Positions 21,764-34,376 of a stretch of DNA of 64,000 bases are shown here, piece by piece. How positions within the stretch are numbered: the first letter of the stretch is position 1; the number at the start of each line of letters is the position of its first letter. The notes below the pieces were generated by a model. The model did no database searches. It worked only from the letters and a program-made list of their open reading frames with translations, and was not told the DNA's origin. This DNA is from Cryptomeria japonica (lineage: Eukaryota; Streptophyta; Pinopsida; Cupressales; Cupressaceae), in the NCBI RefSeq assembly GCF_030272615.1, contig NC_081408.1:311321118-311385117 (forward strand), given 5' to 3'. The position numbers and the translations under genes are program-made.

Positions 21764-22895
21764 CCAATATTCATCTTTACATGCCTCAATTATTGATACC
21801 AGTTCAACTTATGAAATTAAACATACCTCTTTAGTTTCCAGTCTTCTTCTTGTCATCACTCCATTGTTCTTATCCCCAATGATCTGGTCTTCTAAATGAT
21901 TCAATCTAACATACCTAGGAGTCTTTTGACTCTTTGTTCCTATTCCTAGTTCTTCAATTACTATAGAGTTTTCTGATACTGCCAGAGTAACTGGTTCAAC
22001 ACTCTATTTTGATAAAGGTGCTACCAGTTCAGATTAATAATTTCCACCACCGGGTCCTTCTCATAAACTCTGATTTTACCTCTATTCAGCTCATCCACTT
22101 TGACATTAGTACTCTCCACAATTCTCTGCAATATCTTGTTATAACATCTATATGACTTCCTTTCATTAGAATAACCAAGACATATGCCTTCATAACATCT
22201 AGGATCAAATTTGCCAATGATATCATCTCTCCTAATATAACATCTACTACCAAATATTCTAAAATACTTAACTATAGGTGTACTGCCAAACCATAATTCT
22301 TAAGGTGTCTTACCATTTTTTCCTTTGATATGTACTATGTTGAATGTATAAACCATTGTGCTCACTGCATATCTCCAGTAGATATGAGGTAGACTAGCTT
22401 CCATCATCATTGATCTAGTAGCATCCAAGATAGTTATGTTCTTCCTTTCCACAACTCCATTCTGCTGAGGTGTCTGAGGAGCAGAAAATTGTCTTCTTAT
22501 ACCATTCTTCTTAGAAAAGTTATTAAAATCACTAGATGTGAATTCTCCACCATGATCTGACCTCAAACATTTAATCTTCAATCCTGTCTTAGTTTCCACT
22601 TTAGCCTTAAAAAAATATAAACTTTTCAAATGCCTCTGATTTCTCCCTTAGAAAAGTAACCCACATCATTCTAGAATAATCATCAATGATTAGCATTGAA
22701 TATCCATCACCTTGAAAAATTTTAACTCTAGAAAGGCCATAAAAATCAGTATGAATAAGATAAAGAAAATCATTAGATATCTTCTATACTCCTAAAAAAG
22801 GTTCCGACCTATTTACCCATTTGACATTCTTTACATACAGAATTATAGGTCTTCACAATCTTAGGTATATTTCTAGCTACCTTAGTTGAACTGAT
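21764..22895 (-). pseudogene. Copia P integrase and integrase-RT spacer
   Basis: Zinc-binding end CKECQMGK near 22830, catalytic core with the first Asp in IDDYSRMMWV near 22690, LRSDHGGEF near 22550 (second Asp) and QQNGVVERKN near 22460 (Glu). Then FGSRCYIRRDDIIGKFDPR (Copia integrase C-terminal pattern) near 22220. The spacer up to the reverse transcriptase is variable and broken by a few stops. The catalytic Asp-Asp-Glu residues are all present. Upstream part interrupted by Gypsy II. Confidence 0.9.
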
Positions 22896-22900
22896 CTTCA

Positions 22901-24230
22901 TGTAGATCAGGAAATTGAAAATCATCAAAGCAATAACAATTAGGACAACCACAAAACCTAAGGCAGCTATGAAAGCAATCCCAATCCAATCAATGAAGAC
23001 ATAAAGACAAGATATTCAAATCAAATGAAATCAAAGCAAACTAACACAGATATCTCCTTCATGTGGCTCCATTGTTCTTCTTTTCAACTTCAAATTTGAT
23101 GTGGATCTCACCTACAAGTGCAAAATGCAAGTGGAAAGCAGGTTGTTGAGAGATGAAATTCGTAGCATAAGGTTACTCGAAAATGTGATTGATTTCCTCC
23201 TTTCATTGAAGAAAATCATCCAATTTATAGACAAATTGGAGAGAGGACAAGATTAGCATGAAGAGATTTGAAAGGAAATTCAAATCAAGAATGGCAAAAT
23301 TATGACAAATGTATGACAATTTCTATGCAAGGTCTATGACAAATTATGCACAAATTATGGCAAGTTGCTATGCAAGATGTATGACAAATTATGACAAATT
23401 ATGACAAGATTGAAATAGAAATTAGGAATTAGGAGAAATTAGCAAATTAGAAAATTGAGGAAAAAGATGAAATAGAAATTAGGTGAATTAATTAATAGGT
23501 TTTCATCCATTAATTAATTCATAAAAGAGACCTAGGACTAAATAAGTAGATTTATTTAACCCACAAAGAAGAAGAAAAGTATTAAATGAACAAATCATAA
23601 AACCCTAGAAATAAGAGGACAAGGAATTAGGTCAAGACAACAAGAAATTAATGTAGGTTCGAACATGATTCTGATTGACAAAAGACCAATGTTGATAAAT
23701 GATTGAGATTGGTTGACAAAAATTAATGACAAATTGACCAAGATTGACAAGGAGATCAAATTAATAGGCGCCAATTGACAAGGAACAATGACTAATCAAT
23801 CCAAATTGACATGATTGGAAAGGACAAGGATCGATGACGAATTGATCGCAAATTGACGAGATTGACAAATTGATAATTGCAAATGATTACTAACAAGATA
23901 AAGATGATTGAAAGATTGACAAGAGGAAAAAACCCTAATTCTATCATCGATTAGGATTGATGATGTCCAAAATGATGATAAATGAGCACACACCATGATG
24001 CGACAGGATAAGATCGACCAAAATCATGACTAAAGATTGCTATCGACAAGACCTAATTCGGAAGAGAGAAAAATGAGGAATGTAGAAGAAGGACTTGATG
24101 CTTGCAAATGATAAAGACCAAGTGCGCAACATAGAAGAAATGTGAATGCGATGCAAGAACCCTAAAATAAGGCAATGCGCAAATGTTAAAGTATGACTCC
24201 ACAAGCATTGACCATTTTTAGACATCTACA
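22901..24230 (-). repeat. Gypsy II 3' LTR (1,330 bp)
   Basis: Closely matches 34377-35737. Contains short repeats of TATGACAAAT and AAATTGACNA. Small reading frames are not conserved beyond the LTR copy. Confidence 0.95.
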
Positions 24231-24249
24231 TTTTGCCCCTCTTTGAGAC
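24231..24249 (-). promoter_or_regulatory. Gypsy II polypurine tract
   Basis: Minus sense CTCAAAGAGGGGCAAAA immediately before the LTR start TGTAGATG. Confidence 0.7.
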
Positions 24250-25093
24250 AATGTGATTCTAAGCATTGTTTAAAAGAACAATAATGAAAATGCCCCAGAC
24301 AATAACAATGACACATGCATGCCCCCTCGAGGAATTGGCCGGAAAAATCCAGAATAGAGGCCAAGTGATTGATAAGAATGATAGAAGATGATAGGTACAA
24401 ACGGATCAAAAATCAAAGGTCGGATGCACAAAGGACAAGTAGTGGAAGGCACAAAAGATCGTGACCATCATAAGATGGAGAGCATGCACATCCATCTAGG
24501 TATTGACAAAGATCTATATAGGAGACAAGGAGAAGGAAAAGAGTTCATTTGCACTGGCCAAAGTGGAGGAGTTGTTGCTCAATAAAAAGGACCCTTGCAG
24601 AGAGATGGTGAACATTCCAATGGCAGATCACCTTGGGGAATGTGTACACACCTACAGACAACCGGATGATGCAAGAGCAGCGGTATGTAGCTCAAAAACC
24701 CATATGTTCAATTTCATGAATTTTGCTTGATTGCGGGACATTGCAGGGCCCACAAGGGAGGGAAAAATGCAGAACTACACCTATGTAATGATGTTCTACA
24801 CCTGTGTAAGGTACATAGGCATAGCTTGATGCTGCACAAGTGCAAAATAGTGTGCACAAGCGCAATTGTGCACTTATGACCCTAGTTTGACCAAAAATAG
24901 CACACAGATGATCCTGAAAAGAGGGATAAGGGTAGGATAGGTCAAAAATAGATAAGAAAACCCTGATTGGTGCATGAAACAAGGAAAATGCAACCCTTAG
25001 GAGAAAACCCTAAAACTGACAAATTGTGCCCCAATTGTGATGTAGAGTCGACAGTATCCATTGATCATACGAGAGAACAGACCTGACTATTTC
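24250..25093. other. Gypsy II 3' interior, no gene recognised
   Basis: Non-coding on both strands as far as can be seen. It lies between the polypurine tract and the start of the antisense plant mobile domain frame. Confidence 0.5.
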
Positions 25094-26996
25094 ATGTTGC
25101 GATACAAACTCAGGAGTACTGACAAAGACACATTAGGAAGACTTGGATTATACTACATTACGTACATGCCCGAGATTAGGGCAAACACAGGACTTCTCAC
25201 CACATTGGCTGAGTGATGGCATTCAGAGATTTCCTCTTTCCATCTTCTGACTGGAGAGGTGACTGTGACATTAGAGGACATGTGGCATATCCTCCACATT
25301 CTGATTCATGGGGAGATGGTGGTGTACGACCCAATGAAAAGGAGAGACTCTTTGTGCAGATTATTCGAGTGCGACATAGATGACCTTGTTATCATAGAGA
25401 GGGAGATCCACTAGGAGACCATGGCAGCAGAGTATGATCAGCGATATGTGGTGATAGCAGTGGTTATGGCATGCCTATTAGTAGGTGACAGACGAGGACA
25501 TGGATTCCCTATTGGATGGGGAAGAGTACTAGAGTGGATGGCTATAGAGGGGACTATATACGCATGGGGACCATGTGTGCTTGCCATGCTATATTTTCAG
25601 TAGCATCAGATATCATATCAGAGGGTACAGACTTTGAGCTGTGGGGTCACACTTTTATAGGTATGGGCATTTGAGCACATAGCCATATGTCAGCCAATTG
25701 CAGAGAGACGGGTAGTACCGCATTGACCATATGTGTACTGTTATGGCGGAGTGCTGAGATAGGGTCCATTTGGATACATATTGTATTGGTGACATGAGCT
25801 ATTGATAGATTTCACATGGAGGCCATATTATGATTGCCCTGGATGGTCAGATGATGGCGATGAGCTACCATATTGCAGATAGGAGAGATACCTGATTGGG
25901 CGACCAGTGAACCGCTAGAGAGTGATGGAGATGTATCTGCCAGAGAGTCAGATGATAGTTTGGAGAGAGGCAAGATGTACCGAAAGGGACTGCACACTTT
26001 GCCTGATCCCACAGAGAGATGAGTCAGTGGGGGAGGATGATTCGGCCACACATAGCATATACCGACTTCAGATAGCTACAGTGGAGATAGTGGGATTGGA
26101 GATCAGATGTTGTAGATGCTAGGATGACAAAGAGGTATGAGCATTGGTTTGCAAGATAACGGCCAGTGCCATTGACGGATCCTAATATTCCGGTACCTAG
26201 GAGATAGGAGGACTTCCCACTCGCTGGAGAGGAGGAGGATTACGATGAGGGAGAGGAGGAGGGAGATGATGATGAGGAGGGAGCTGATGAGGAGGGAGAT
26301 GATGAGGATGAGGGGGATGAGGACGAAGGAGATGAGGACAAGGGGGATGAGGAGGCTGAGGAGGACGATGAGGGAAAGGAGAGTCCTAGGTGCATGCAGA
26401 GAGATGAGCCAGATCCAACAGATCATAAGTCATTGCAAGATATACCCATAGGGCAGGAGACAACTAGCATAGAGGAGATGCATATATGTAGGGCCGCCAT
26501 AGCGAGTCAGCATGATTACATTGCTATATTGGAGAGACAGAATGCTATCTTGAGGACAAAGCAGGATCAGTGGTAAACTAAGAGGGATCGGTTCAGAGCA
26601 GAGATAACTAGGTTGACAGTGATAGTCCAGGCACAACAAGCAGAGCAGAGAGTGACCGAGTATGTTGGGTCGATTAGGGATGCTAGTGCACGTGAGATAG
26701 CACAGATGTTATTAGAGGCAAGAGATGAGATGCACCATTTGAGGACTCTATATGAGAGTGTAGTTCCACCAGAGTAGAGAGCAGCGTCATATTAGTCACA
26801 ATCAAGGACAGAGAGCAGGCCACACTCTTGGAGGTCAGTGAGCAGCATGGGGGTGAGTGGACCTATGAGACCACCATAGCTAGGACTAGGGACACGAGGG
26901 GCTTCATCCTCGAGACATGGTAGGGATGAGGAGGATAGAGGGAGCACCCAGTGACAGAGGCACGTGCTCCTTATGATGGAGACATATATAGTTTGA
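25094..26996 (+). pseudogene. Antisense plant mobile domain (PMD) protein
   Basis: Opposite in sense to the element. ATG at 25094 opens MLRYKLRSTDKDTLGRLGLY. The core FHLLTGEVTVTLEDMWHIL matches the plant mobile domain signature (FHLP-GE-TITLEDV). Further motifs are GRVLEWM and, after one frameshift between 26122 and 26223, MTKRYEHWFAR. Then come an Asp/Glu block (26226-26370), a coiled coil (HDYIAILERQNAILRTKQDQW) and a Ser/Arg tail ending at 26996. About 630 codons with many in-frame stops, mainly TAG. PMD proteins (MAIN/MAIL1 in Arabidopsis) also occur as captured antisense ORFs in Tat-type Ty3/gypsy elements. Position beside the 3' LTR fits that class. Confidence 0.85.
26226..26370 (+). 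repeat. GAG/GAT-rich acidic coding repeat
   Basis: Imperfect repeats of GAGGAGGGNGATGATGAG encoding an almost pure Glu/Asp/Gly tract inside the PMD pseudogene. Complementary-strand frames of Leu/Ile here are shadows. Confidence 0.85.
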
Positions 26997-28236
26997 CATT
27001 ATGTACTCAGCCTACGGGCCATACGTAGGACAGGACAGTCCAATTTTGTACTCCGATATTGATATATGATATGATATGCAGCTATATGATGGGATGCAAT
27101 GTGTTATGGCTTATGTTTACTTTGCATGTATGGATGTCTTATGCACTGTCTATGTACTATCTTTGGAACATGTATGAATGTTGTTTTATGTTTTTGATGC
27201 ATTTATAAGATGAAATGGATAAAATGCTTTGTATGGGCTTGATATAATGCAAATGTACTAACCAATGAATGTAGAATGCAACTTATTTTTATTTTTTATT
27301 TTTTAGAGATCGGAGAACTAGACCGAACTGACTGCCAAGACTGACAGAATAAATGTTAGTAAGAAGAAATTAGACAGAGGACAGTTAGAGATGAAGGAAA
27401 ACTTGCTTTCACAAATGCACATAAGTAGGTGAGAACCTTTATTTATTGTAGCAAGGTAGATGCAAAGCATCATGGCATTGAAGGCCAGAGCTAGAACGCA
27501 TCCCCTTTTGCAAAAGATAGACACATCGCACACAAGGAATGAGTGAAGCATCCTAGGGTGCATACATCAAGGGTCGAGGTATGTGTAGTGTTCACAAAGA
27601 GAACGTACTTATCATAGACACCCAATGATATAGTTGCCCCAGTTTGTGACAAACATTCCACAAACAGCAAACACAACAACAAAAAAAGGAAAGGGACCAT
27701 GAACCATCCTGGTCACTCTAAATCACTCAGTGGCATCATCAAGCAACATAGGAACATGATCAAAGCCAAAGATAAATCAGTAAAAAGATAAGACACACAA
27801 ATTCAACCAAGTCAAACAAACAGACTAATTGTCATTGTCAAAAGTGGAAAACAAGAATGATCATGCTGTCTGGTTTCAAGGAATGCGGTACCCCATATAA
27901 GATAGGACACAGTCTGGTTTCGAGTATACCACACCCTGTATAAGACCCATGATAATGTTGACAAGGACCAATGGTAATGTTGATGCTATTTTGATTGATG
28001 TGACAACTGTGATCAGAATAAATGCTTGCTTGGTCAAACAGTTCATCTATTAATGCGTGATTTCATTAAAGCACAATGTTTGATTGATTGTCGTTGGATG
28101 TATGCTCAGCGATCTGTCTATGTACAAAGGGGACCATTTATTGACAAAATGCAAAATACCAAAGAAATTGTTTTTGGATTTTGATGTTTTTCACTTTGTA
28201 GGAATTTCGAGTTTTTTACAATTTTTTTTTGGTTCA
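26997..28236. other. Gypsy II interior between PMD and minisatellite
   Basis: No gene recognised on either strand. A short near-duplicate segment occurs at about 27867-27895 and 27908-27937 (GTCTGGTTTC followed by TACC…CCC…TATAAGA). Confidence 0.5.
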
Positions 28237-28237
28237 T

Positions 28238-28640
28238 TTTTCAAGACTTTATTTGACTTTTTAGGGATTTTTTTCAAGACATTATATGATTTTTAGCAAT
28301 TTTTTCAGGACATTATATGATTTTTAGGGATTTTTTCAGGACATTATATGATTTTTAGGGATTTTTTCAAGACATTATTTGATTTTTTAGGGATTTTTTT
28401 CAGGACATTATTTGTTTTTTATGGATTTTTTCAGGACATTATTTGATTTTTAGGGATTTTTTTAGGACATTATTTGAATTTTTAGGGATTTTTTTCAGGA
28501 CATTATTTGATTTTTAGGGATTTTTTCAAGACATTATTTGATTTTTAGGGATTTTTTCAGGACATTATATGATTTTTAGGGGATTTTTCAGGACATTATT
28601 TGATTTTTAGGGATTTTTTCAGGACATTATATGATTTTAA
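28238..28640. repeat. About 13 tandem copies of a 30-bp minisatellite
   Basis: Unit reads TTTTAGGGATTTTTTC then AGGACATTAT(A/T)TGA. Copies differ by one or two bases and by T-run length. Lies in the non-coding interior of Gypsy II. Confidence 0.95.
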
Positions 28641-29807
28641 AGCTCCAGTCTGCACGTAGCAATAACTCTAGTAATTGATCATAACAAGGGGCAAGCACCC
28701 AATGAAAACTTGAAAGACATACAGCAACCAAGACCAAAACATATGCACAAGGATTTTGCCCCTAGTGTCTAGCAAGGCAAGGAATATGACAGGTGAATAA
28801 ATAGGCTTTCTGAAATGTTGGTGGATAGAGGGAAGACAAAGGCTTTTTATCATGGAGACAATATGGATGCAATTTTCAAGGGCTATTGCGTGATGGGACA
28901 AGAGATTGGATATGACAATGTAAAGTAGTGACATGGCATGAGGGACATGTCAAGAGGTTTTTGAAACCATGTTTAAATTTTGCATCCTTATGTCAGATCA
29001 AGATCAAGGAATGAAAAAGAGTGTATGGATAGTGATAAGATATGGATAGGATAAGCAAGACCAAGAATGGATAAGGGACATGGACTGAAGGTTGGGGTAG
29101 GCTAAGGGATAGTGGCAGAAAATTGCAATAGGCTAGGGAATATGGATGAAAGGTTATAATAGGTAAATGGATAAGGACCAAAAGCTATGATGGACTAAAA
29201 GCTACAAACAAGATGCATGATGCTCATGACGATCCTCGGCCTTTTCAAGATCAAAGGTGGAAAGGGAAACTGGACATGAGGGACAATAGGATATGAAGGG
29301 TAATGACAGGGGTTCGATAGGATAATGGAACAATGAAAGACAAAAGGATATATGATAGGATAAAACTTGTCCCCAAGTATGGTATGCAAGAAATTCATAG
29401 ATTATGCATGACGCCTGTTTGCCAGGTTTTCATCATGGTACTTGCCCAAGGCACCTGTTTGCCAGGTTTTCACCAGTGGACAAATTATTTTTGCTTTACT
29501 TTTTTTTTCTTTTTCTCTCTCTCTTTTTTTTTTTGTATTTTGACTTTTTCAATAGAAGATGGACACATGATTGGGGATGGAAGAAGGACTCAAACATCTT
29601 TTTGTTTGGATAGTAGCCTTGAAAAAAAAATGGACCATGACCTTTAAAAGTATGCTCAAAGATGTTGGTAGGATAAGGACATGGAAAAAGAGATGAAATT
29701 AAGGCAAGGATTTATGCAAAGGATTGGACCAAAGGGATGGAAGGATGGAAAATATGCATTGGAAAATGGATAGGGTATTGGAAGAATTGGGCTTTAGTGG
29801 ATGGAAA
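28641..29807. other. Gypsy II interior, purine-rich, no gene recognised
   Basis: Plus strand rich in GGATA/GGATAAG motifs. It includes a near-duplicate of CTGTTTGCCAGGTTTTCA (29415 and 29456). No protein domain was seen. Confidence 0.5.
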
Positions 29808-32390
29808 TTAAGGCAAGATCAACATTGGCACACACCTTGAGGGGTGATGGACTGATGGAGGAAGAGTGGGTTTTGGATATGGAGATTTTGATGAAGGAAT
29901 AGCTAGGGATTTGTGGACATAAGGACCCAAAATGGATGAACAAGCTGATGGAGGAACAAATTTGAGAGGGTTGGATGGAGGAATAGCAACTTTGGATGCC
30001 AAGTTGGATGTTTCTTTAGGCTTTTGTGCTTCAAGGAGCCGCTTAGGGATCCACATGGTTTTGATTTTTCATGCTTTTGTGGTTCCTTGGAGTGCATTGC
30101 CAAAACAAGGGATTTAGGAACCCATAGAGATTTTAACTTTTGGTTTTGAGCAATGGGCCTTTGTGACCTTTTGGATGTTTCCTTTTCTTTATAGATCAAA
30201 TTTTTCTTTGTTTTGACATGTTGATTAAATTGGACATGTTGATCCTTGAATACATGTGGATTTCTAGACTTATGACTATTATACTTGGCATCCAAATTGC
30301 TTGGAGGGGGAAAGGAATGCATGGATGGATATGAAGGAAATGGAGTTCTTTTGGATGGATGAAATTTACTCAAGAATTTGTGCCTTTTCTGACCTTTCAT
30401 AGAGGAGGAAGGGATATAAGCACCTAAGATGGATGGAAGGTATGATGGGGAAGGGATATGTTTGGATTTTGAAGGGATGTTGGATTTAGTAGGGGTACCC
30501 ACGTCTTGAGGAATTTCACTGAGGCCATGACCCTTAATATTTTCTTTAACATGAAGGGATTCTTGCTTATAGAGATCTATTCCTTTGCCTTTATGAATAT
30601 CTTGACTTGTAGGATACTCTCCTCTTTGGGAAGAAGACACGAATCCATTATGAGGTGGATATGATATGAGAGAAATAATGAGATCTTGAAGTGGATCGGA
30701 TTGCACCAAAGTGGAAGAACCCATTATGCATGTCGAGGGTTCATGAACATCTTGCACTGACACGTTAGAATCATGAGGGGGACTAGGATTGTGTAGTGGA
30801 CATGGTTCAATGACAGGCTCTTCAAGAGATGGAATGGGAGAAATATTGGGATGATCAAAAGAAATGTGATCTTGGAGTGTATATGGAGCATTAAGACAAG
30901 GAGATAGAGGAACAAAAGGATCTTGTGGAGGATTTAAAGGAATAATTTGATCTTGATAAGGAGGAAGATCATTGGAATCCTCTTTAAAGGTGCTTTGCTC
31001 TTGACTTTTAATGGGATCATCGGAAAGGATGGAAGGGATATCTTGATCTTTCTTAGGAAGTGGAATGTTAATGGGATTTGAAAGGACATTGTGTTCTTGG
31101 ATAGAATTGACAGGAATAAGTGAATCGTTGCGAGTGTCTGAGGAAATGGGATCTTGGTCAACAATTGGATGGGATGATAAGGTTTCAAGATCTTGATCTT
31201 CATCTATTTCAAGACACATTTCTTCATGCTCTAAATTATCCTCTTGACATGGGGTTGGACTTTGGATATGCATGGGGGATTCTGGCAAGGGATTAATGCT
31301 TTGGCATGAAGGAAACGTACTTTGAACATTTGTGATGGATTCTGGCAAGGATTCAATGCTTGAACATGAGGAAGAGGGACTTCGAATGGGGTCCTCTAAA
31401 ACAGGTAATGGCAATAAAGTGCATGGTGGCATTGGGTCTTGTATTTCTGAAACATGACAAGGATGTGCATCATGAAATGGATTATCTTGGCAATCAATTA
31501 TGGATAGCCCTTGGATAATTTCATCCTTGGGTGTATTGTTTGATGAAGACAATATGGAAGGTTCTTGTGAAACTTCTAAAGGTGTAGGGATAGATGCCAC
31601 TAGAGAGTCAATTTGTTTGTGGGGGGATGAGGCATTGCTAGACACAAGTGTATTATTTTGATCTTCCTCAAAGAACTCACTTGGTAATTTCCTTAAGATC
31701 CTTGCAATAAGGCCACCTTTCTTTCGAGGTTTTGACATAGTTGTATCTGGAATTTGAACTTGTTTTTGGTTTGATGTCATGTTTTGATATTGGACTTGGT
31801 TCAATTGTTCTGACATGTTTGAAACTTGGCTTGGTGTGGGCTGCAACCTTTGTTTTTGAATGTTTGGTTGTGGTTGTTGACATTGATATGTTGGTTGAAC
31901 TTGTTGATATTCCACCATTGGTTGTGTTGGTTGTATATGTTGGACCATTGCTTGTGTCTATTGGATATGTTGTTGATTCGAGATTTGATTGAATGAAATT
32001 TGACCAAATGAATTTTGATTTGGGACTTGATTGAAATTTGTGCTTGTTTTTTGAAATTGTTTCATCATCTCTATTTGAGAGATGAGAGCTGGTATGTCTG
32101 ATCATTCGATAAGAGCTTTTACATCAATTGGATCAAATTTTGGGTTTGGACCTTGAAATTTTTTAAATGTTTTGGACATTTGGGATCTAATCTTCTCACT
32201 ATTTTTCACTTTTTGTTCCAAGATCTCTTTTTCTCGAACTAGTTTTTGTATTTGGAGCCCTGTTTCATCATTAAAAGTTTGACTGATATTGCCTTGGATT
32301 AAAATTTGATTGCATTGTCGGTTGATACGTCAAACTTTGTTGCATCATTGGTGCTTGGAATCTTATTTCAATAGACATGTCACTATGCAA
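29808..32390 (-). pseudogene. Gypsy II Gln/Pro/Ser-rich protein (unknown, Gag position)
   Basis: Longest clean part is 29903-31948 (681 codons). Going upstream, the frame continues past isolated stops (a TGA near 32100 at a likely arginine) to about 32290, where a frameshift leads to MSIEIRFQAPMMQQ near 32380. N-terminal part: coiled coil (LQIQKLVREKEILEQKVKN) then Gln/Asn-rich. Middle: many repeats of Pro/Ser/Asp with DPI/QDP-like motifs. C-terminus: basic, with repeated WVPK/WIPK. No capsid domain, zinc knuckle or protease was recognised. It sits where Gag would be, so it may be a divergent structural protein or an element-specific ORF. Confidence 0.6.
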
Positions 32391-34358
32391 TGTTTTTGGG
32401 ATTTTTTATTTTAAAAGGATGATGTATGATATGTAACTAAATGCAACCTATGTTTTTGTTGTTTTTCAAGATTTGGACAAACTTTTTGGAATGCAAACCT
32501 AAAGACTCAACCTTGGGAAGTTGAAATGAAACCAAGACCTTAAAGGACAAAGGACCAAATGACAATAGGACAAATTGACAATGTCTCACCTATATGCTTG
32601 GATACTAAGCTACGTTTGACAAAAATGATATTAATGAAAGGACAAATTTTAGACAAGGTCAAGACTCTCTAACAACAACTTAGGGTATCATCCAAAGTTT
32701 TGATTTTTCAAGTTTGACAAACCAAATTTTTGAGACTAAATGCAAGAAGGTAATGATTATGATAATGACTTAGGATATGACATAAAAATGATCTAAGGAT
32801 ATGATATGACAAGATGAAGCCAAGACAAGATGACAATAAAATGATAAGGATATGCGAAGACTAATGACTTGGAATATGCAAAATGCAACCTAGGCAAGAC
32901 CTAATTTTAGCATGACAAGGATAATACACGAATGTCACCTAAATGGAAATCTAGCTTGGATATGACAATGAAATGCAAACTTAGGGAAATGATTTTGAAC
33001 CTAAGTGCAAAATGAGGACTCTTGCAATGAAAAAGACTAAAATGAAGGGAGATGACAATATGTCCTAGGACCTAAGTTGGACTATGCAACAACTAGCCTA
33101 AAGTGACATGAATTTTGAAACAAAGATATTCAATGTTTTGACAAGCCATGTTCAAATGTTGGATGAATACTTGGACAAATTTGGACTTTTGTTTGGATTT
33201 TGTTTTGAATTGAAGGTTGTTGATTTTGAAAAACCCAAGTTGATTATGAGCACTTTTGAAAGTTTATTTTTTATTTAACTTTTGACAATCACGGAAGACA
33301 AAATGTTTGTTTGACTTTGACTCAAGACAATCAAGCACATTCATAACAAATCCTATGGCTGGCAAGGGCAACATTTGTTGAATCCTCTAACCATAAAATA
33401 CAACACTCAGTCGGATAGCTAGACGCTTGGTAGCACTGGCTCCCCCTTATAGTGCACTCACTTCTCGGGCATACCAAGCTTTGAGTTCAAGGGGCATCAC
33501 TTCCCAAGAACTTGCTATCTCTAATTGAGGAGTACATGAGAGGTGTTTTTGGCATGCATGTATCACAATGCCTGAGCCAACAGATAGAAGGATTTTGGCA
33601 TCTAAAAACAAGAGATTCTAGTAAGGGCATCTATTCGGGTGGGTATTGATCCAGTGAATAAATCGTCGCAATACCATTCTAGCACCCATTGTCTACAACT
33701 TTCTTTGCATCTACAATTATTTAGAGTGGTTCAGAAGAGCTTGGCTTTAGCTCGTCACCACTTTGGGTCGTTCCCTCTCACCAATGCCTGTGCAAAGTGC
33801 TAGGAAAATCGGGAGGTAGGCCCAGTTCTAAGGGTTAAAACATGCAATCAAATTAAAAATAGACAAAGCATGCATGGTGTTCATTAACCTTTAAGAAATA
33901 AAATGTGTAACTACTTTAAAAATTGCAAGCAAGATGTTTTAATGAGAGTCTTTGACCGCATCCTGCATAAGATTCGTTAGTATTGCATTTTTAGTCTTCA
34001 TCACATGTAACACCAAAATGCTGCATAGAGAATTAGTACCAAAGAAAACCTAGAATGCAAGAAACAGAATGAAGACAAACAAATTTGCCAGTAAAAACAA
34101 CTGATTTCACCTCTGTTTCTGGCCTTGCACAGTCGCAGAATGCCTCAAAATAGGCACAAAACCCATCAACACAAGCACAAAACCCATCTACACAAGCGCA
34201 TAACCCATCTACACAGGTGCAGAACCAATCAACACAGGCGCAAAATGCCCCAACATAGGCGCAGAAGTGTCCAGAACGCTCTGAGTCACCCTATTTCTTG
34301 ATTTTTTCACCTGCAAATAGCTCAAAAGCACTCAAAATATGGTTAAGGGGTTAGTTTA
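32391..34358 (-). other. Gypsy II long 5' leader
   Basis: About 2 kb without a gene. 33340-33990 is less AT-rich and looks structured (CTGGCTCCCCCTTATAGTG, CTTGGTATGCCCGAG in minus sense). 34130-34270 holds short tandem repeats, listed separately. Confidence 0.5.
34140..34270. repeat. Short tandem repeats in the Gypsy II leader
   Basis: Five to six imperfect units of about 24 bp, consensus CACAGGCGCANAACCCATCAA. Confidence 0.8.
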
Positions 34359-34376
34359 CATCGGGTTCACCAAAAA
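34359..34376 (-). promoter_or_regulatory. Gypsy II primer-binding site
   Basis: Minus sense TTTTTGGTGAACCCGATG directly after the 5' LTR; the same core as in Gypsy I. Confidence 0.65.

Noticed and set aside
26103-26426. Leu/Ile-rich membrane protein on the minus strand
   Set aside because: Shadow of the acidic GAG/GAT repeat of the plus-strand PMD pseudogene.
25094-26996. Host MAIN/MAIL-like gene
   Set aside because: Lies fully between the LTRs of Gypsy II, has many stops and a frameshift, and sits antisense near the 3' LTR as in captured element ORFs.
28238-28640. Possible CRISPR-like array
   Set aside because: Continuous 30-bp tandem repeat without unique spacers.
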